Below are positions 56,661 through 64,000 of a stretch of 64,000 bases of DNA, one piece after another (the stretch's first letter is position 1; each line of letters opens with the position of its first letter). The position numbers and the translations under genes were made by a program. Source of the stretch: Carettochelys insculpta (Eukaryota > Chordata > Testudines > Carettochelyidae); assembly GCF_033958435.1 (NCBI RefSeq), contig NC_134145.1:40017501-40081500 (forward strand), written 5' to 3'. A model generated the notes under the pieces. The model was not told the origin of the DNA. It searched no databases and saw only the letters and a list, made by a program, of their open reading frames with translations.

Positions 56661-57182
56661 GGCTGTGTATACACTATCATTCCTCTTTCAAAAGAGGCAT
56701 GCAAATGAGGGAAAGTGAAAGTTAAAATGAGGTGCAAATTTACATATCTGGTTCCTCATTTGCATATTCTTCTTTTGAAAGAGCATTTTTCAAAAGAAGA
56801 AAGGCTGTGTAGACACGGCTCTTTCTAAAGTAATCCCCATGTTAGAAAGAACCCTTATTCCTATTTTTAAGCTGTGATAAACAAGTGGAAAAGTTAGATA
56901 AAATATGAAACAACAGGAAAAAATAGGGCAGCTGCGTGACGTTTTTGAAAATAAACCCGACCTTTGAAAGAACTCTTCTTCCTAAAAAAAAAAATAAGAA
57001 GAAGGGTTCTTTCAAAGATGGGGATTACTTTAGAAAGATCCATGTCTACATTGCTTTTGATCTTTCAAAAGAAGAATATGCAAATGAGGTACCAGATATT
57101 TAAATCTGCGCCTCATTTGCATTTTCAGTTTCCTTCATTTGCACACATCTTTTGAAAGACAAATGCTAGTGTAGACGTAGCC
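56661..57182. mobile_element. Foldback MITE with CTT duplication and internal insert
   Basis: The ends are GGCTGTGTATACACTATCA and, reversed, GGCTACGTCTACACTAGCA. CTT flanks both sides (56658-56660, 57183-57185). The arms pair through CTTTCAAAAGA, ATGCAAATGAGG and GAAAGAACCCTTATTC blocks. The centre contains a non-palindromic insert (about 56865-56935) that includes a 37-bp segment repeated inverted at 57413-57449. Confidence 0.8.
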
Positions 57183-57449
57183 CTTATGAAGTTCTTGGCA
57201 AACATAATTAGACCAAAATCTATGCTGAGCAACAGATCTTTGTTTTTTTAGGCACTAAGTACACATGACACCCATAGAGTTAATGAGCTGGAGATATTTC
57301 CAATACAAAAAGGACAATAAGACATGCAATCCCCAGTAAATTTTAAATCTTTTGAATATCCAAGCCAAACCATCATTTTCAGAAGATGTTCCCCTTTTTA
57401 TCCTGTCACTTTATATTTTATCTAACTTTTCCACTTGTTTATCACAGCT
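56870..57449. repeat. 37-bp inverted duplication linking MITE centre and flank
   Basis: Bases 56870-56906 (AGCTGTGATAAACAAGTGG...ATAT) are the exact reverse complement of 57413-57449. Weaker similarity continues about 20 bp further. One copy is inside the MITE, the other is about 230 bp beyond its right end. Confidence 0.9.
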
Positions 57450-58989
57450 GTTTAGACCTACCACATTTGCGGCCTGGTCCAAAGCTCTATGAAAGGACAT
57501 CCATTGAGTTCAAGGCATTTAGTTTAGACTGTTCTAAATGTGTGTGTTTCTTTCCCCTCTCCTCTGACTTTGACTGATCGTGATGAATTCCACATACCTG
57601 CTATCAAATAAGTTTATGGTGATGTTCACTGGGAGGATTAACTGAGCAATAACAATTCAGATTAACCATTGTTCCCAGATTATATATTACTATGCACATG
57701 GTTGTGCTTCAGAAATGTTGTTAGCAACTAACCAGATGAAATTCATAATGTAAAGTCAATAAATGACTTACGTACCTTTATACATGACTGATCCTCAAAG
57801 TAGTCTTGAACATTTGCTTCAATAGAAGTTACAGATAGGACATAGCTCACACCAAATTCAGTATGTAGAAAGCAAAATCAGCCACATTTCAAGAAACAAA
57901 TGCTTAGATCTAGACCCAGATTTACGATGAATTTATCTATTGGTTAAACACCAGCTACATGTTTCAGACATGCAAATTGATGAAAGGCTCCTTCTTACAC
58001 ACACACACACACATGCAAACACAGTCTGCTCTAGGAATTAGTCATTTCTTAAAGGGCAGAAATTAACCCATTCATTGCAGAATGTTCCCAAATGGGTTGA
58101 TCCCCTACAGCTTCATTCAAAAGAGGAAGCTTTGTCCCTAGTGGCCAAATTAGCATGCTGTATAATTACAACAGCGAGCTTTGCCACAGCCCTGTGTAAA
58201 AATCAGCATATATTTGCACTGATCCAGGAGCAGCCAGGAAGCACAATGTGATACAGAGAAAATGAGCCTCCCATTCACCACACAAAACCAAACTGGGCAT
58301 CATATCTACCCTTCAACTGCCTAATACATGTACTGGCTGGCTCTTGTAGGGTAGAACCAAGGGTACGACTAATTGTGTTCCCCACCTATTTTATCCATGT
58401 CTATAGGTGGAAAGTAGAAATCAACGATTTCTCTCCTGCCCTGTGCAGCTACTTAATGGGTGGCTGGCATAGAGGAATACATTGATATGTTACAATCTGT
58501 ATTCCACTGCAGGTGTGCAGGGTCCACTTTTTTGTAGTTCTATGGCCACAGACTTTGCATTGGGTTCAGCTGCTTTTCTGGGATGTCTTCCATCTAGCCA
58601 TGGAGAATGTTTTTATCTGATATATTAGGGGAAATCTAATATGCCATTGTGCACTCTTTCCTGCAACCATTATCTTCTTGCTGCTTGCTTGTTCCCACCA
58701 CAGAATAAATTCTAGGATTCAGAGCCTGAACCTCAAAGGTCAGACCTCATGCTCCCTCTAAGATAGTCAAAGTAATCAACCTGGAAGCTGTATTTGCCAC
58801 TAACTGTTGACATGCTTTCTGTATCCTTTCTGAACATCCTTGATTATTAGGTTGCCTCTCTCACACCCACTCCTCCTATCCTCCATTCTTTTCTCTAGCA
58901 CTTCTCTTTACAGCTCTCTTCACCTCATAACTGCACCCAGAGCAAGCATGGGGGTGGAAGGTTTCATTTTCTTCTAGCAGCCAAGGAAC
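57183..58989. other. Unannotated, with a short (CA)n
   Basis: AT-rich DNA. A CA run of about eight units lies near 57997-58013. No exon or transposon was recognised apart from the 57413-57449 duplicate. Confidence 0.5.
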
Positions 58990-59352
58990 CCTGACTCTGG
59001 ATAAGGGATTTGCAAACTTTTTTGTCAGGCTCCTCTTATTCACCCCTGCAATTAGCAGGGCCCCTGCAACCTGTGTTATATATTCCAATCTGACAGAAAT
59101 TTTGGTTATATTCATATGAAACAAAAAAAAAAAACTTGTGGCATGTGTAAGAATATAAATCTGTAGAATGTAAAAACGTTGTTAATTGGTATAGAAATGT
59201 GAATACATATACATAAAAACAGTAACATATCCCAACATTTTTAATGAGATGGATGAGCCTGAGACCCAGCAGCTGATCATGCTGTCCTCCCCGAAGAAAT
59301 GTGATGTCCCCCGAAGGTGCCTGCCCCTCCCCCACTTTGCACACCCTTGCCT
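58990..59352. repeat. Possible DNA-transposon-derived repeat
   Basis: The block starts AAGGGATTTGCAAACTTTTT and ends, reversed, AAGGCAAGGGTGTGCAAAGT, a weak terminal symmetry. The interior resembles a repeat I have seen in sauropsid sequence, but the family is not certain. Confidence 0.35.
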
Positions 59353-60037
59353 TAGGGGACACACTGAGTCTAAATTCAGCATCAATACTTTGAGTGCCAC
59401 GTCAGAGTAGAAACAGTGTCTGTCAGCTTGGGATGTGTGCGCAAAGTATTCAGCAAGTAGGTGCTATTAAGTCCACATAATCAGTATTGTGACATATCAT
59501 TCTTTTTTAAAACCTTTTTCCTGACGGTTTGGTATGCCTCTGACCCTGTTGCCCGTCTGGGTTACTGCAACAATTACTACTATTGTGCCACAGATGCAAA
59601 GAGAGCTGTCCCATGGAACATAGTGCAAGTATGCTCAGAAGATGTTGGTGCTGCTTACATTTAAAATGAGAGAACTGGTCAGATGGCACAATGCTGCTTC
59701 TATCTTTATAAATGAGCCCCATTATTGGAAACTTCAAGTTAAGAAGTTAAAATTTGGCAGCTATAAGCCACTGAGAACAGGATTTTTGTAGGGTTGCCTG
59801 ACGCTTTCTGTTAGACCAGTCAATCAGTTGCACCTCATTCAATATTATATAAGATAAATTCTATCATTCTTTTTTCACATTGAATAGTATCTTATTACTT
59901 GTCTGTACCATTCATTCTGATGGTAGTACAGGTGAACTCAGACTATACCTTTTTATTCAAACATATATCTTCCCTGACTTTCATTCTCCTACCCCAAACT
60001 TTGGTTGCTTACTTGAAATGGATGGATACTCAGAGTC
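59353..60037. other. No feature recognised
   Basis: AT-rich, no recognised element. Confidence 0.5.
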
Positions 60038-60040
60038 TTA

Positions 60041-60341
60041 GGCTATGTTCACAGTGCAGAGCTCTTTTGGGATATTGAGATATCCCAAAATGTATACTCT
60101 GTGTCTATGAGCTGCTCCCGATATTTTGAAATATTTTTCCAAATACTGAGCTTGCTATTTCAGCATCCCTCTACACCTCATTGCAGCAGGAGTAAGGGAT
60201 GCCTTAAAATAGCAGCGTATTTTGACATTTGGCACTGTCTACACAGCACCAAATGCCAAAATAGCCTGTCTTGAAATTAATTGAAATAGGATGCAAATTG
60301 TGTATTTTATTTTGAGTTAAGGGCACAGTGTAAATGTAGCC
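60041..60341. mobile_element. MITE with TTA duplication
   Basis: The ends are GGCTATGTTCACAGTGCAG and, reversed, GGCTACATTTACACTGTGC. TTA lies at 60038-60040 and 60342-60344. The interior has paired blocks TTTGGGATATTGAGATATCC and TTGGCACTGTCTACACAGC. No coding capacity. Confidence 0.8.
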
Positions 60342-60554
60342 TTAGTGGCCTAAATTCTTATGCCAAAGCCCCTTCTTAGATTTAGTGGATGTTTCCTTTG
60401 TCCCTTCTCCTTCAGTTAATTAAAGACAGGTATTTTTGTAGTGTCTACTTCTTTATTGTATATTCCTGTTCCCCAGTTTGAGAAGCTTTACTTTGGGGAA
60501 TAAAGGGAACAGGTAGTTTGTGTAGAAGAGAACTCCATCCTGCCTCTTTACCAA

Positions 60555-60740
60555 CATTGTCTACATTAGCACGTCTGTCAGTGAATTTTTTGGTCAGTCA
60601 GGGGCTTGGAAAAAAAACCCTACAGAACAGACTTGCGTAAGTTTCACCAACATAAACGCTATGTTGATGGGAGACACTCTCCTGCCCACAAGCGAATACT
60701 GCTGCCTCCTCTTTAACAAGTAGGGATACATCTGCCTTGT
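60555..60740. mobile_element. Possible MITE fragment
   Basis: CATTGTCTACATTAGCACG at the left, with TTGATGGGAGACACTCTCC inside, resembles truncated short-element sequence of the GTCTACA group. The right end is not found. Confidence 0.35.
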
Positions 60741-61183
60741 TTACACCTGGATGAGGCATTACCTTACACTTTGTCTCCTTTTGTTCTTGGGTGGGAGCAA
60801 GTGCACCAAGCACTTCTCTCCTCCGCAGCAGCCAGCCATGTGGAACAATCAGCCAGGAGCCCTTTGGACTGTTGGCTGCAGTCAGATAAGCCTGGCTGAG
60901 AGAGGTCCAGCTGCTTCCCACCCACATCAGAAAACTTCTTGAGTAAAAGTACTCACGTGCATGTGTGTCACATCTTGAGTTTACTCTTTTATCCAGAAAG
61001 TGAGAGCAGCTGCACTTTTACTCAAGTAACTTTTGCATCACTTTTTTCCACCTCTGCTGGGATCCTGATAGCTGGGATCCTGATAGCTGTTTCCATGTGA
61101 AATATTGTATCTTATTTTGCCAATGTTCACAGAAAATTTAAAAATATTAGAAGAACAACAGATCACAGAATAAATCATTCTTA

Positions 61184-61618
61184 GGCTATGTCTACATGAG
61201 AAGCTTCTGTCAACAGACGTCACTATCAGAATTGCCCAGCAGAACTTCTGTTGACCTATCACATCTCACATAGAAGCAGATCAAAAGAGCTATCTGTTGA
61301 CAGAGAGCAGCCAGACTGCCCCGCTGCTCTCTCAATAGAATGACCAACTGGAAGCTCTGCAAACAGGGCTGCCCAGTGAACCAGAAGCCCTGTCTATTGA
61401 CAGGGGCCCCCAGAGCAACTACATTGCATTTTTGTTGACAGAAAACTGTTGAGAAAGGCGTTATACCTGAACATGGTGAGGTATAACACTGTCAGCAGAT
61501 GTGCCAAGCTTTTTCAATGGATTGTCAATAAAGCACATTTTGCATGTAGACACTCCAGAGGTTTTTTCCAACAAAAGCCCAGTTTTTCCTGGAAAAAACC
61601 TCCTGTGTAGACATAGCT
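61184..61618. mobile_element. Complete 435-bp TGTTGACAG MITE, TTA duplication
   Basis: The ends are GGCTATGTCTACATGAGAAG and, reversed, AGCTATGTCTACACAGGAGG. TTA occurs at 61181-61183 and 61619-61621. The left 120 bp matches the terminus of Harbinger D (AACTTCTGTTGACC, ATCTGTTGACAGAG). This intact copy is the reference used to recognise the split copy at 41404-42559. Confidence 0.9.
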
Positions 61619-61621
61619 TTA

Positions 61622-64000
61622 GAGATTGGATTAAATAGTGGAACCTGGAATCAAGATGAAAATCAAATATAATATTTGGTATGACTTCAGATCCTGGCTT
61701 TTAAAAATGAGCTGAAGGTTTTCTATTTTATTTTCTCTCTCTTTCCAACCTCAAATAGGAAAAAAAAGTAATAACAAAAAAGAAACAACTCTGAATTTAG
61801 AAAATGTTCTTATCCATAAAGCAGATACAGTGAACAGTGCTGACAGAATAATCTTCCGTCAGGTTTCATTTTAGCCCAAAATCAGTGCTTCTATTTACAA
61901 CATTGCATTTATAGGACCATGAGAAAAATATTTTTTAGACGAGAAAGCTTCAGTCAACAGTCAGTCATGCAGAAAATAATGTTCTGATTATTAAACTTTT
62001 CCCACATTCCAAGCTTAATTTGAGCTGGGATGTTTTACAGTCCTGCCTAACCTAAACCAAAAAAGTTAATGAATTCCCTTAAGAGCTAATTTTGTGTAGC
62101 CTTCAGGAGTTTTCAAAACATCCACTTACTCTGACTGAATTTTCTAAGTATTTCAATACAATCAACTTTTATTGAAAACCAATATTGCATAAAATGATGA
62201 GTTTATTTTACTGAAGTTAGTTGGATTCTATAGGTCCTAATGGAAGAGTTTAAGAAATGTAAAAAGAGCAAATTGGATAGTGTATATATCAATGTGGTTG
62301 ATTAATTAGCCATATCCTTAAACTTGGCACTATAGGTAACCCAGTGTGTAGCTTAATGGCCTTGCCATTAATCATGTTTTAAGTAAAGAGTTTGAAGCTG
62401 TGATTTCTTTGTAAAGTTCATTACAAACAGTCTCTCTGGAAATCAACTTTATTTCATTAAAACTCTAGCCTGCTGTTAATTGCTGTTATGAAAACACGAC
62501 AAATTAACTGTGTTTTAAGAGACATCGGTGCAAATATATATGCTTCCATTTGATTGCTGGGGATTACTTAACACTATGAATCATTCTTTCCTGCTGCAAT
62601 ACACAGTATACAATAGTTGGAATTGTTTTTCTACTATAATCAATAAAGCTTGAATTATACATTTTGTGTTATAAAAATTAAAAAAAGGGAAAGATTGTTT
62701 GTAAGCCATAAAATAGCTCATACCAGATGGGACCCTGTTTGAATTTGGGTCATGAACTTTTAATTTGTACATTTTAATGACTTATCTTGTGTGCAACAAA
62801 TGTTCTTTAGCAGGAATGACTGACGTATATTAATCAAGCTGATTTAAAATAAGGATGTTGCATTCCATTTTCCATTTTAAATGAAAATGACAAGTAAATA
62901 CAGTATATTTATATTTGGCTGGATGGGGTTTTTAACTAATAAATGTCAGTAAATGTTCATTTCACCATGCACACACAAGCCAACAAAACAATACGTCCAT
63001 GATTAATAACTTAAATTTATAAATAAACAAAGAAAGAAAACTGCTGCTTGAGAGCTGAAAGCATAATTTAATGATAATTACTGTGTACATTTTGACATGG
63101 GAAGTTAATAATTGGTCTTAATGGTTGTAAAGCTTTAACTTCAAATTCTGCCAAACCCAAGTACATTCTTCCTATATTTTAAACAATGCAGTCTCCATTT
63201 TTCACATAAAAGGGCACGTTTTAAGGCAAAAGAAAGTATTTAATATTTTCTTTAAAAATGTGGCTATGTCTATAACCAAATATGTTAATGAAGGAAGCTG
63301 CTAAGGAAAACATTTTAGTACAGGAACATAGAATGAAAGAAAGTTTTATTGTACAAGTCAAGTCAGCACTATCAGCAAGTCAGCCTATAACATAATATAA
63401 GACACCTATCCCTTAACTTGACTTCATTGTGTGAGATCAATAAGCAGTTCTAGTTTAAAATAATTCAAAAAACAAACAAACCAAAGATTAGATTACTAGA
63501 AGAATGGAATATACAATGATATAAAAATATTGCAGTCATTATAAACACTAGTTTATCCTTCCTTTTGAATGTTGTATTCAGTGCACATAATATCATCTCT
63601 AAAAGGATATCACAGAATTACAATATAGAGACAAGCAAGAAAAATTATTTGGGACATAGAAGAGCTCTCAAATTTAGAGAATAAAGAGATGGGTACTGTT
63701 TATCATAGGGAGGAGATGAACAAGAAAAGACATAGGAGTATAGAAAATAATAAATGGTTAGGAGGTAGATTTTTATCTTCTATTTTCCCCATTTCATATA
63801 ATGAAGGGGAAATGAAATGGAAAGGCAGCAAATTCAAATACTGATAAAAATGAAACATCTTTTCATGAATTCAGCACATCTATTGATGACGGAACTTCTT
63901 GCAACAAGGTATAACTTAAGATATGGATTTATCAAGTTTTAAAGAAATTAGATTTTTCACAGTTTACAAGAATATCCAGAGTTACAACAACATATACTAA
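61622..64000. other. No feature recognised
   Basis: AT-rich DNA with no transposon terminus, ORF of note or simple repeat. It may be unique host sequence. Confidence 0.5.

Overview
The window looks like intergenic or intronic DNA of a sauropsid, most likely a turtle. The basis is the repeat spectrum: CR1 LINEs in both orientations, RTE LINEs, a Penelope-like element with a GIY-YIG domain, retroviral-type LTRs, and many short foldback elements ending in variants of GGCT(A/G)(T/C)GTCTACAC. No Alu, L1 or other mammalian repeat was recognised. The species call is inference. I found no host-gene exon, rRNA, tRNA, CRISPR array or prokaryotic operon. Every coding stretch I can name belongs to a transposable element, and most carry stops or frameshifts.

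The dominant theme is PIF/Harbinger DNA transposons. Five separate two-gene elements are recognisable: A about 16.1-17.4 kb, B 22.7-25.2 kb, C 25.3-29.2 kb, D 37.9-40.3 kb and E 47.4-51.4 kb. In A-E the recognisable remains fit a convergent pair: a DDE transposase with one short intron, and a Myb/SANT-like partner protein with one intron. E keeps both termini and an ATA target duplication. C has the cleanest transposase catalytic exon. Non-autonomous derivatives surround them. The elements at 12221-12930, 13468-14177 and 55814-56511 are about 700-bp internal-deletion products of the C family and still carry the first transposase codons. The cluster at 11.8-14.2 kb contains one copy inserted inside another with a CAG duplication, and a third inverted copy with a TTA duplication. 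MITEs with TGTTGACAG-type ends (31.8, 41.4-42.6 and 61.2 kb) match the terminus of element D.

Layout: 0-5.7 kb holds a split CR1, an RTE 3' end with a (GAT)12 tail and MITEs. 5.7-11.8 kb is mostly unannotated AT-rich sequence. 11.8-14.2 kb is the nested MITE cluster. 14.6-25.2 kb holds foldback MITEs, Harbinger A and B, a possible LTR and a proline-rich-looking minisatellite. 25.3-29.2 kb is Harbinger C. 29.2-37.9 kb is quiet apart from CR1 remnants and two MITEs. 37.9-42.6 kb is Harbinger D, a CR1 and a MITE split by a 728-bp solo LTR. 43.5-44.4 kb is an inverted Penelope-like insertion. 44.4-47.4 kb is quiet. 47.4-51.4 kb is Harbinger E. 51.4-57.2 kb holds a CR1 meeting an RTE tail-to-tail, and MITEs. 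57.2-64 kb is largely quiet with three further MITEs or MITE fragments.

For function, the transposases would supply cleavage and joining, and the Myb-like proteins terminal-repeat binding and nuclear import, as known for Harbinger systems. The MITEs are probable substrates of these proteins. All coordinates were read by eye; boundaries without a stated target duplication are approximate.
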